Shown here: positions 42,599 through 50,127 of the stretch, in pieces | Layout of the letters: each line of letters opens with the position of its first letter | How positions within the stretch are numbered: the first letter of the stretch is position 1 | DNA from: MedAcidi-G1 sp000817085 | GTDB lineage: Bacteria; Actinomycetota; Acidimicrobiia; Acidimicrobiales; MedAcidi-G1 | Direction of reading: 5' to 3' | Assembly (NCBI GenBank): GCA_045568635.1 | Contig: JBJLAO010000003.1 | Span: 124,001-188,000, forward strand | Length of the DNA: 64,000 nt | Program-made: the position numbers and the translations under genes | The notes under the pieces: model-generated | The model's database searches: none | Seen by the model: the letters and a program-made list of their open reading frames with translations, nothing else | What the model was told of the DNA's origin: nothing

Positions 42599-43292
42599 GG
42601 CCTTAAACAAAACTTTTTCAATTCTTGTAATTTTTTGCTTAGCTTCCTTTGGGTGCAGCAAGGAAGAAAAAGAAATCAATGTTTATGCTGCCTCCTCGCT
42701 AACAGAGGCTATTTCCGCAGTAATCAAAAATTACGAAGAAATTTATGAAGTTAAGACAAAAGTAGTTTTTGCCGGTTCAAACCACTTGGCCGCACAGCTT
42801 AGAGATGGAGCGGATGCCGATGTTTTCATCACAGCAAATGCCGACCTCATTAATGATTTGGATTTTCAAGAAGTTTTGGAGGGCTTCGCTTACAACTCTT
42901 TGATTGCAGTTAAACCTGTCGAATTTATTAATAAAATTTTTGAACCAAATGATCTAAACCGGGATGAAAATCTTATAGCAATATGTTCGGAGGGGGTCCC
43001 GTGCGGCGATACCACAAAAGCAAAATTCGGAAACGTAAAAGCAGATACATACGAAATGAGTGTTAAAGCTGTTTTGGCACGTGTTGCCTCTATGGAGGTA
43101 GATCTGGGAATTGTTTACTTAACCGACCTGCAGAACGAACCAAAAGTAACTGCAGCATGGCCTCAAGAAATTACTTGTCCCTGTGTCTCGTATGCGGCAG
43201 CATCTAAAGGGGAAAAAGGAAATGACTTCATTGATTTCTTAAATTCCGGCGCTGCTAAAGAAATTTTTTCTACATATGGATTTTCCTTATGA
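42576..43292 (+). CDS. modA: Molybdate-binding lipoprotein ModA
   Basis: Substrate-binding protein (238 aa) of the molybdate importer. The signal peptide ends in the lipobox LASFGC, so the protein is lipid-anchored. The mature part has INVYAASSLTEAISAVIKNY, FAGSNHLAAQLRDGADADVF and VDLGIVYLTDL, all typical of ModA; the oxyanion is bound by the Ser residues of AASS and GSN. The start at ATG 42576 lies inside the regulator gene in another frame. Cysteines in ICSEGVPCGD and ITCPC are unusual for ModA and might form a disulfide outside the cell. Confidence 0.92.
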   Translation: MWLSNARKALNKTFSILVIFCLASFGCSKEEKEINVYAASSLTEAISAVIKNYEEIYEVKTKVVFAGSNHLAAQLRDGADADVFITANADLINDLDFQEVLEGFAYNSLIAVKPVEFINKIFEPNDLNRDENLIAICSEGVPCGDTTKAKFGNVKADTYEMSVKAVLARVASMEVDLGIVYLTDLQNEPKVTAAWPQEITCPCVSYAAASKGEKGNDFIDFLNSGAAKEIFSTYGFSL

Positions 43293-44068
43293 ATAGGATT
43301 CCCAAAACAATCGTTTTAATCGCAACGATCGCGATTCTATTTCTTATGTCCCCACTAATAGGACTCTTACAGAGGATGCCCTGGTCTGGACTAACAAACC
43401 TTCTTGGAAGCGACATAATTCTAGATGCTTTCTTACTTTCTTTATTTGTAAGCTTTTCAGCCGCTCTAGTTGTGTTTATATTTGGAATTCCAATCGCGTG
43501 GGTTTTAGCTAGGTCTAATTTTTCTTTTATGAAATTACTCCGATCAGTGGTACTTCTACCAATGGTTCTTCCTCCAGTTGTGGGTGGGACTGCTTTACTC
43601 TTTGCTTTTGGAAGGCAAGGTTTTCTAGGTAAATGGCTAAATGATTGGTTCGGTTTAACTCTCCCATTCACTACAGCTGGATCAGTAGTGGCAGCAGTTT
43701 TTGTTTCAATCCCATTTTTTATTGTTGCTGTCGAGTCTGCTTTCCGTTCTATTAATGAAGATCTTGAGAAAACTGCGGAAACACTGGGGGCCTCTTCATC
43801 AAAAATATTCTTAAAAATTACACTTCCTCGCATATTTCCTTCAATACTTGCAGGGCTTGCTCTCTCTTGGGCTCGCGCACTTGGTGAATTTGGTGCAACT
43901 ATAACTTTTGCAGGAAATATGCCGGGTGAAACTCAAACCCTGCCTCTAGCAATTTTTCTGGCACTAGAAACTAATCCTGAAGAAGCTTTAGCTCTCAGTT
44001 TGGTGATGATCGTCACTTCACTTGCAATTCTTATACCGTTCCGTGATCAGTGGTTACCGAGTCGATAA
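43289..44068 (+). CDS. modB: Molybdate ABC transporter permease ModB
   Basis: Membrane channel (259 aa, about six helices) of the molybdate importer. The EAA loop is EKTAETLGASSSKIFLKITL, followed by the ModB-typical ALGEFGATITFAGNMPGET. The ATG overlaps the modA stop (ATGA). It ends 2 bp before modC. Length and helix pattern are normal for the family. Confidence 0.93.
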   Translation: MNRIPKTIVLIATIAILFLMSPLIGLLQRMPWSGLTNLLGSDIILDAFLLSLFVSFSAALVVFIFGIPIAWVLARSNFSFMKLLRSVVLLPMVLPPVVGGTALLFAFGRQGFLGKWLNDWFGLTLPFTTAGSVVAAVFVSIPFFIVAVESAFRSINEDLEKTAETLGASSSKIFLKITLPRIFPSILAGLALSWARALGEFGATITFAGNMPGETQTLPLAIFLALETNPEEALALSLVMIVTSLAILIPFRDQWLPSR

Positions 44069-44070
44069 TA

Positions 44071-45084
44071 ATGCTGGAACTTGATGGATCTTTAGATCTC
44101 GAACACTTCACCTTAAAGGTCAAACTTGAAATTAAAAGGAATGAAACAGTTTGCCTTTTAGGTCCTAATGGTTCAGGAAAGTCAACAATTTTAAAACTTA
44201 TTGGCGGCCTTAAAAAACTAACTTCAGGAGATCTAAGAATAAATACGAATACCATCGATTCAGGACAAACCTTCGTACATCCCCGTTTCAGAAATGTTGG
44301 CTGGGTCCCCCAAAACCAAATGCTTTTTGATCATTTAACTGTGAAACAAAACATTGAATTCAGCCCAAATTCATCCAAAAAAGAAGTTTCTGAATTAATC
44401 GAACTCTTTGATTTACAACATATACAGAACAAAAAAGCCGGCAATTGCTCTGGAGGCGAGTCACAACGTGTAGCAATTTCTAGAGCAATTGCTTCTAAGC
44501 CCCAAGTCCTATTACTCGATGAACCATCTACTGCTCTTGATGAAGAAAGTAAACAAATCATTTATCAATATTTGAAAATACAAAAAGGAGTAGCAACTTT
44601 GCTAGTTACGCATGACCCTGTTGAAGCAGCTTCGTTATCGCAACGACTAATTATTTTAGAAAAAGGTGAGATAACACAAGTAGGAACACCAGATGAAATA
44701 AAGACTTCACCGGCAACCCCATATTCTGCTTCTCTCGTTGGATTAAACTTCGTGCCCGCCTTAGCAGATGGACTGGTCGCCGTAACCGATAAAGGAGTGG
44801 AACTAATTTTAAGTGAATCGATCCAAGGCCAAGTCAATATCGTAATCCCGCCAAAATCGATCGCTCTTTATAAGGAAAAGCCCGTAGGAAGCCCTCGGAA
44901 TGTTCTTATGGCTAAAATTTTAGAAATACACCATTTGGGCGAAAATGTGCGCATCAATTTAGACGGTCAATTGAATTTCATTGCCGAAATCACCAATAAT
45001 GCTTTTGAGGTTCTCGATCTCCATAAAGGTGACGAAGTTTGGGCTGCCTTCAAAGCAACAGAGTTAATCACTACTCATACATAA
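44071..45084 (+). CDS. modC: Molybdate ABC transporter ATP-binding protein ModC
   Basis: ATPase of the molybdate importer (337 aa from ATG 44071; a GTG at 44050 would lie within modB). It has Walker A GPNGSGKST, Q-loop WVPQNQMLFDHLT, signature CSGGESQRVAISRAI with Cys in place of the usual Leu, Walker B VLLLDEPSTALD and H-loop VTHDPVEA. A C-terminal TOBE/Mop-like regulatory part follows (MAKILEIHHLGENVRINLDG). With modA and modB it forms a complete importer, able to supply the molybdenum hydroxylase encoded 12 kb upstream. Confidence 0.92.
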   Translation: MLELDGSLDLEHFTLKVKLEIKRNETVCLLGPNGSGKSTILKLIGGLKKLTSGDLRINTNTIDSGQTFVHPRFRNVGWVPQNQMLFDHLTVKQNIEFSPNSSKKEVSELIELFDLQHIQNKKAGNCSGGESQRVAISRAIASKPQVLLLDEPSTALDEESKQIIYQYLKIQKGVATLLVTHDPVEAASLSQRLIILEKGEITQVGTPDEIKTSPATPYSASLVGLNFVPALADGLVAVTDKGVELILSESIQGQVNIVIPPKSIALYKEKPVGSPRNVLMAKILEIHHLGENVRINLDGQLNFIAEITNNAFEVLDLHKGDEVWAAFKATELITTHT

Positions 45085-45136
45085 AATACATTTAAGATAC
45101 GACTACTGAATTACTTCTATAGATAGGAAAGGTGCC

Positions 45137-46147
45137 ATGAAACTTGGATTGATTTGGGGGTACTGGTCTGCTCAACCACCCACAGACTGGGTTCCACTCA
45201 CACAGGAAGCTGAAAAATTAGGTGTCGATACAGTCTGGACTTCGGAATCCTGGGGTTCCGATGCTTTTTCTCCTCTAGCTCATTTAGCCGCTGTGACTGA
45301 AAACATTCGCTTAGGCACAAGTGTTGTTCAAATTGCGGCTCGTACACCAACTGCTTGCGCGATGCACGCAGTAACTCTTGACCATTTATCTTCTGGCCGC
45401 TTAATTCTTGGCATAGGAGTATCCGGCCCCCAGGTGGTGGAAGGATGGTATGGACAACCATTTAAGCGCCCCTTAGCGAGAACCCGGGAATACGTTGAAA
45501 TTTTAAGATCTGCTTTCGCTCGTGAAGATTACCTTTCTTATGAAGGTGAATTTTTTCAGCATCCTTACAAAGGGCCTGACTCCACTGAACTTGGTAAACC
45601 TCTAAAAATCATGACCCATCCTCTACGAAGTGATATCCCTATTTTTATCGGCGCAGAAGGTCCAAAAAATGTAGCTCAAACATGTGAAATTGCGGATGGT
45701 TGGCTACCTCTTTACTATTCTCCTTACCGTCAAGATGTCTACAGCGAAGTGATTTCAAATCGTAAAGATTCTTTTGAAATACCTCTCAACATGATCGTGA
45801 ATGTAACCGACGATATTGAAACAGGTTTACTCCCAATCAAAATGAGCATCGCTTTGTATATAGGAGGCATGGGAGCGAAAGGAAAGAACTTTCACACCGA
45901 GTTAATGTCTCGAATGGGGTTCGAGGCTGAAGCTAAACGTATACAAGATTTATTTTTAGAGGGTAAACGAGAAGAAGCAATTGCCTCAGTTCCTAGTGAT
46001 TTCTGCGATGAAATTAGCCTTGTTGGGTCAGCAGATCGGATTCGTGACAGGCTTCAAGCTTTCGAAGACAGCCCAATAACTATGTTAAATATTTCTGCAC
46101 GCACACCTGATGAATTACGCGAGATTTCAGAAATAATTCTTGGATAA
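45137..46147 (+). CDS. LLM-class F420-dependent oxidoreductase (paralogue of the gene at 9450)
   Basis: Luciferase-like barrel enzyme (336 aa). It opens MKLGLIWGYWSAQPPTDW, then VDTVWTSESWGSDAFSPLAH, and has RLILGIGVSGPQVVEGWYGQ and the late LYIGGMGAKGKNF shared with the gene at 9450. A strong AGGAAAGG ribosome site precedes the ATG. Cofactor use (F420 rather than FMN) is inferred from family pattern. It is the first of a co-directional series with the alcohol dehydrogenase, enolase-like, MttB, FAD/GcvT and DddP-like genes. The 71-bp gap to the next gene leaves open whether it belongs to that operon. Confidence 0.85.
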   Translation: MKLGLIWGYWSAQPPTDWVPLTQEAEKLGVDTVWTSESWGSDAFSPLAHLAAVTENIRLGTSVVQIAARTPTACAMHAVTLDHLSSGRLILGIGVSGPQVVEGWYGQPFKRPLARTREYVEILRSAFAREDYLSYEGEFFQHPYKGPDSTELGKPLKIMTHPLRSDIPIFIGAEGPKNVAQTCEIADGWLPLYYSPYRQDVYSEVISNRKDSFEIPLNMIVNVTDDIETGLLPIKMSIALYIGGMGAKGKNFHTELMSRMGFEAEAKRIQDLFLEGKREEAIASVPSDFCDEISLVGSADRIRDRLQAFEDSPITMLNISARTPDELREISEIILG

Positions 46148-46218
46148 TTTTCTACCTCTTTCGACTTTTCTAAATTAATAGGTTCAAAGTAGTCTTCGCT
46201 GATGTCTAGGAACTTTCG

Positions 46219-47313
46219 ATGACTCTTATCAGAGCAGCTGTATGCCATGAGTCTAAAACTGACTTAATTATTGAAGAGATCAAGTTGTTGAGCCCTGAAC
46301 AAGATGAAATCCGTGTAAATGTAGAAGCGTGCGCCATCTGTCATTCTGACATTACTTATATAGACGGAGGTTGGTCAATTGGATACCCAGTCGTGTTAGG
46401 ACACGAAGTGTCCGGCAAGGTGACTGAAGTAGGACCAGATACAAAAACAAAATTAGACATCGGAGATCAAGTAGTAGTTTCCCTAATCCGAACCTGCGGT
46501 ACATGTTTAGCTTGCAAAAGAGGGCATGATGTAGCCTGCACAGGAAAACTCAGACTACATGAAACAAGTCCCCTAGCTACAAAAACAGGCGAAGTGATCA
46601 CACACGGCCTCAACACTGGAGGCTTTGCAGAAGAGGTGGTCGTTCACATCTCACAGTGTGTTCCTGTACCCAAAGATTTACCTGCTGCTTTCGCTGCTCT
46701 TCTAGGCTGTGGTGTCATGACAGGACTGGGTGCTGTATTCAACACGGCGCAAGTTAAAAGCGGTGACACTACTGTGATAGTTGGTTGTGGAGGTGTTGGT
46801 TTAGCTTCAGTCCAGGGCGCAAAAATTTCTGAGGCGGAATACGTAATTGCTGTAGACCCCTTAGAAAATAAAAGAGATTTAGCAATTGAACTTGGAGCTA
46901 CTCATGCTCTCAAACCTTCAGAAGACCTACATGAAATTATTCAAGATATTACCGGGGGTCGCCTAGCTGATTTTGTCTTTGTAAGCACTGCTGCCCCCTC
47001 GGCAATCTCAATGTCGATGCAACTTATAGCACCCATGGGTGCTCTGGTACTAGTGGGCATGCCTGAAGATGGTATTAAATCAGAATTTGACCCAGGCTTA
47101 TTAGCAGCCAGAAATCAAAGAATACTAGGTTCAAAAATGGGTACTTCTAAACCACATTTTGACATCCCCGCAATGGTTGATTTATGGCGTGATGGCAAAC
47201 TTGATCTTGAAAATATGGTTTCGAGCACTCATCCGTTGGAAAATATTAATGACGCTCTCAATGAAATGCGTAGAGGATCAGCCATACGCGCCGTGATATG
47301 CCCAGGTGTTTAA
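46219..47313 (+). CDS. Zinc-dependent alcohol dehydrogenase (MDR family, class III-like)
   Basis: NAD-dependent medium-chain dehydrogenase (364 aa). Catalytic zinc ligands are C41 in AICHSDITYIDG and H62-E63 in VLGHEVSG. The structural zinc site is complete with C93, C96, C99 and C107 in RTCGTCLACKRGHDVAC. The Rossmann motif is VIVGCGGVGLASVQGA. It resembles the class III/formaldehyde dehydrogenase branch. Since the operon behind it contains two demethylation-type enzymes that can release C1 units, formaldehyde or a C1 adduct is a plausible substrate; other alcohols are equally possible. A perfect AAGGAGG for the next gene follows its stop. Confidence 0.9.
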   Translation: MTLIRAAVCHESKTDLIIEEIKLLSPEQDEIRVNVEACAICHSDITYIDGGWSIGYPVVLGHEVSGKVTEVGPDTKTKLDIGDQVVVSLIRTCGTCLACKRGHDVACTGKLRLHETSPLATKTGEVITHGLNTGGFAEEVVVHISQCVPVPKDLPAAFAALLGCGVMTGLGAVFNTAQVKSGDTTVIVGCGGVGLASVQGAKISEAEYVIAVDPLENKRDLAIELGATHALKPSEDLHEIIQDITGGRLADFVFVSTAAPSAISMSMQLIAPMGALVLVGMPEDGIKSEFDPGLLAARNQRILGSKMGTSKPHFDIPAMVDLWRDGKLDLENMVSSTHPLENINDALNEMRRGSAIRAVICPGV

Positions 47314-47325
47314 GGAGGTTTTAAA

Positions 47326-48555
47326 ATGAAAATTGTTGAAGTGGAAACATTTGTTGTAGCTAACCCTCCACCACGACATGGGGGCCGCTATTTCATTTTC
47401 GTAAAACTGACAACTGATAATGGTGTTTCTGGAATTGGAGAGGCTTATGCAGCTTCTTTCAATCCCCATCTCATTGCAAAAATGATCGAAGATACAGCAG
47501 ATCGTTTTCTTATAGGGGAAAACCCTTTTCAAATTGAAACTTTTTGGCGTCGCTCTTATGGAGTGGGGTACACACTTCGCCCTGACCCAACCTTGTGCGG
47601 TGTGATCAGTTCACTGGAAATGGCTTGCTGGGATTTAATTGGAAAAGAATGCAACAAACCGGTCTATGAACTTCTAGGTGGTCGTGTGCACGAGGGACTC
47701 CGTGCTTACACATATCTGTACCCACCTGATGGAGAAGACACATACAAACCCTCAACTGAAAAACACATTTATAATGACCCTTTCTTAGCTGCTGAAGCAG
47801 CGGCCACTGCAGTCGAAAAAGGATTCACTGCAGTCAAATTTGATCCAGCTAGTTCTTATTCAGTTTTTGACGGTCGTCAACCTACGCCAAGCGAATTGGA
47901 ATTTTGTGAATCAATGGTAAAAGCTCTTCGTGAAACTCTTGGAACATCAGCTGACATACTATTTGGCACCCATGGCCAATTCACACCTTCGGGTGCTCTA
48001 AGACTTGCAAGAGTCCTAGAGAAATACGATCCTCTTTGGTTTGAAGAACCTGTACCCCCTGATGATGTTAAAGGAATGGCACGAGTTGCTGCCGGAACCT
48101 CCATTCCAGTTGCAACCGGAGAGAGACTCACAACAGCTAGTGAATTCTCAACACTTCTCGAGTCAAATGCAGCTTCAATAATCCAACCAAATCTAGGTCG
48201 TTGTGGAGGTATTCTGCAGGGCAAAAAAATCGCTTCAATCGCAGAAGTAAAACAAGCCTTACTAGCACCACACTGTTATTGCGGTCCCGTTGTTGCTGCT
48301 GCAAATATTCAACTAGCTGCGTGCACACCGAACTTTCTGATACTTGAGTCAATTGAAGACTGGTCTGGTTTTCATGCCGAGATTCTAGAAACGCCCATTG
48401 AATTTTCTGATGGACTTGTAATACCCTCCAAAGAACCCGGTCTTGGCGTCGTGCTAAATGAAAATGTTGCTAAAGCTAACCCTTGGGACGGAGAAGAATT
48501 GCAACTAACTCCACTCTATGACCCCCCCTCAGGAAAAGAAGGCTTCAAAAAATGA
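47326..48555 (+). CDS. Enolase-superfamily protein (mandelate racemase/acid-sugar dehydratase group) with altered active-site residues
   Basis: Two-domain enolase-superfamily protein (409 aa) that should abstract a proton next to a carboxylate. Recognisable points are GIGEAYAASF, K171-F-D173 (AVKFDP), E240 in WFEEPVPPDD, E266 in TGERLTT and H316 in APHCYCGPVVAAANIQLAA. By spacing from E240, the first metal ligand (Asp in the family) falls on G214 in ILFGTHGQFT. The Asp of the His-Asp dyad falls on N289 in IIQPNLGRCGG. So it is either a specialised subgroup or works differently; H216 may replace the metal ligand. A strong Shine-Dalgarno is present. Context suggests a carboxylated osmolyte or sugar acid as substrate. 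Confidence 0.85.
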   Translation: MKIVEVETFVVANPPPRHGGRYFIFVKLTTDNGVSGIGEAYAASFNPHLIAKMIEDTADRFLIGENPFQIETFWRRSYGVGYTLRPDPTLCGVISSLEMACWDLIGKECNKPVYELLGGRVHEGLRAYTYLYPPDGEDTYKPSTEKHIYNDPFLAAEAAATAVEKGFTAVKFDPASSYSVFDGRQPTPSELEFCESMVKALRETLGTSADILFGTHGQFTPSGALRLARVLEKYDPLWFEEPVPPDDVKGMARVAAGTSIPVATGERLTTASEFSTLLESNAASIIQPNLGRCGGILQGKKIASIAEVKQALLAPHCYCGPVVAAANIQLAACTPNFLILESIEDWSGFHAEILETPIEFSDGLVIPSKEPGLGVVLNENVAKANPWDGEELQLTPLYDPPSGKEGFKK

Positions 48556-48579
48556 ACGAGCAAGATACTGGGTTTTCTA

Positions 48580-50115
48580 GTGTCAAATGAACGCAGGCGT
48601 GTTGGCAGAAACCAAAGGAGAGGCAAAGATCCATTCGCCATTCAACAACCTTCCTCAATTCAGCCACAACACAGATTCGAACCTTTGCGAGCAGTTTCTG
48701 ACGATGAGTTGGAATCGATTCACCAAGCTTCGCTTAAAGTTCTTTCAGAAACTGGAATTGCTTTTCTAGATGAAACAGCTTGTCAACAGTTAGCAGATGC
48801 TGGAGCAGTTGTTAAAGACCAACAAGTCAGATTTGATCCTGAAATGGTCATGGAACTTATTTCTACCGCACCCAAAGAATTTAAAATGCACGGTATAAGA
48901 CCCGAACGAAACTTCATTATGGGTGGGAAATGGATTACTTACACAGCAGTAGCTAGCCCTCCTTTCGTAACCGGGTTAGGCCGTGATCGACGCGATGGCA
49001 ATAGAGAAGATTTTTGTAATCTGATCAAATTGGCTCAGATGCTTAACTGTCTACATACAATTGCTGGTTACCCGGTGGAACCAACTGATATACACGCTTC
49101 AGTTAGACATTTATATGCAACTCACGACTCTGTAACTCTTTCTGACAAATCACCATTCGTATACAGCCTCGGCAGGCAAAGAAATATTGATGCTATGGAA
49201 ATTACTCGGATAGCTAGAGGTGTTGATCAAGAAACTTTTAACTTAGAACCTTCAATTAGTTCAGTAATAAATGCGAGCACACCTTTGAGATATGACACAG
49301 TAATGCTTCATGGAATTCAAGAAATGTCTGCGCGTAATCAAGCTATTTGCATAACTCCCTTTACGTTGGCAGGGGCTATGGCCCCAGTGACTATCGCAGG
49401 AGCCATAGTTTTGCAAAATGCTGAAGCCTTGGCAGGAGTTGCTTATACACAGCTAGTTAACCCGGGAGCGCCTGTTATCTATGGAGGTTTCACTTCAAAT
49501 GTTGATATGCAATCTGGAGCACCAGCATTTGGAACACCTGAATACTGGAAAGCCTGTCTTATCGGAGGTCAGCTAGCCAGACGTTATAACCTTCCTTACC
49601 GATCATCCAATGTAAACGCTGCAAACAGTGTCGATGCTCAGTCAATGTATGAAAGTGTTATTTCTATATGGGGTGCAATTATGGGAGGCGTAAACTTTTT
49701 AATGCACGGAGCGGGCTGGCTGGAAGGTGGCCTCCTCGCTTCGTATGAAAAAATGGTTATCGATGCAGACGTTCTAAACATGGTTAATTCCATGCTGGAA
49801 CCTGTTACTGTCGACGACGCTACTCTAGCTGTTGAAGCAATTGCAGAAGTAGGTCCTGGGGGCCACTTTTTCGGGTCAGAACATACTCAAGAACGTTATA
49901 AGACCGAACATTTTCATCCAATGGTCTCAGACTGGAGGAATTACGAATCATGGAATGAATCCGGTCGTCAAGAAGCTCACCAAAGAGCTGAAAAACTAGC
50001 AAAACAACTAATTGACTCACACTACGAACCTCCCATGGAAGAAGATATTCGTGCCGAGCTAGATGAATATCTTGAAAGAAGGGTTGCTGAAGGTGGAGTT
50101 CCAACTGACTATTAA
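48580..50115 (+). CDS. Trimethylamine methyltransferase (MttB) superfamily protein, without pyrrolysine
   Basis: Methyltransferase of the MttB/COG5598 superfamily (511 aa) that moves a methyl group from a quaternary or tertiary amine to a corrinoid protein in studied members. The barrel core YGGFTSNVDMQSGAPAFGTP, NLPYRSSNVNAANSVDAQSM and MGGVNFLMHGAGWLEGGLLA is clear. The reading frame has no internal amber codon, so it belongs with the pyrrolysine-free branch (for example glycine betaine methyltransferase MtgB). No corrinoid protein or reactivase gene is in the window. The start GTG 48580 is 24 bp after the enolase gene. It is followed by a DMGDH-like gene, as for betaine-to-sarcosine breakdown. 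Confidence 0.88.
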   Translation: MSNERRRVGRNQRRGKDPFAIQQPSSIQPQHRFEPLRAVSDDELESIHQASLKVLSETGIAFLDETACQQLADAGAVVKDQQVRFDPEMVMELISTAPKEFKMHGIRPERNFIMGGKWITYTAVASPPFVTGLGRDRRDGNREDFCNLIKLAQMLNCLHTIAGYPVEPTDIHASVRHLYATHDSVTLSDKSPFVYSLGRQRNIDAMEITRIARGVDQETFNLEPSISSVINASTPLRYDTVMLHGIQEMSARNQAICITPFTLAGAMAPVTIAGAIVLQNAEALAGVAYTQLVNPGAPVIYGGFTSNVDMQSGAPAFGTPEYWKACLIGGQLARRYNLPYRSSNVNAANSVDAQSMYESVISIWGAIMGGVNFLMHGAGWLEGGLLASYEKMVIDADVLNMVNSMLEPVTVDDATLAVEAIAEVGPGGHFFGSEHTQERYKTEHFHPMVSDWRNYESWNESGRQEAHQRAEKLAKQLIDSHYEPPMEEDIRAELDEYLERRVAEGGVPTDY

Positions 50116-50127
50116 GAAAGGTAAAAA

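Noticed and set aside
48580..50115. Possible pyrrolysine (UAG) read-through in the MttB homologue
   Set aside because: The frame is continuous with no internal amber codon, and the family hallmarks run through to the natural stop.
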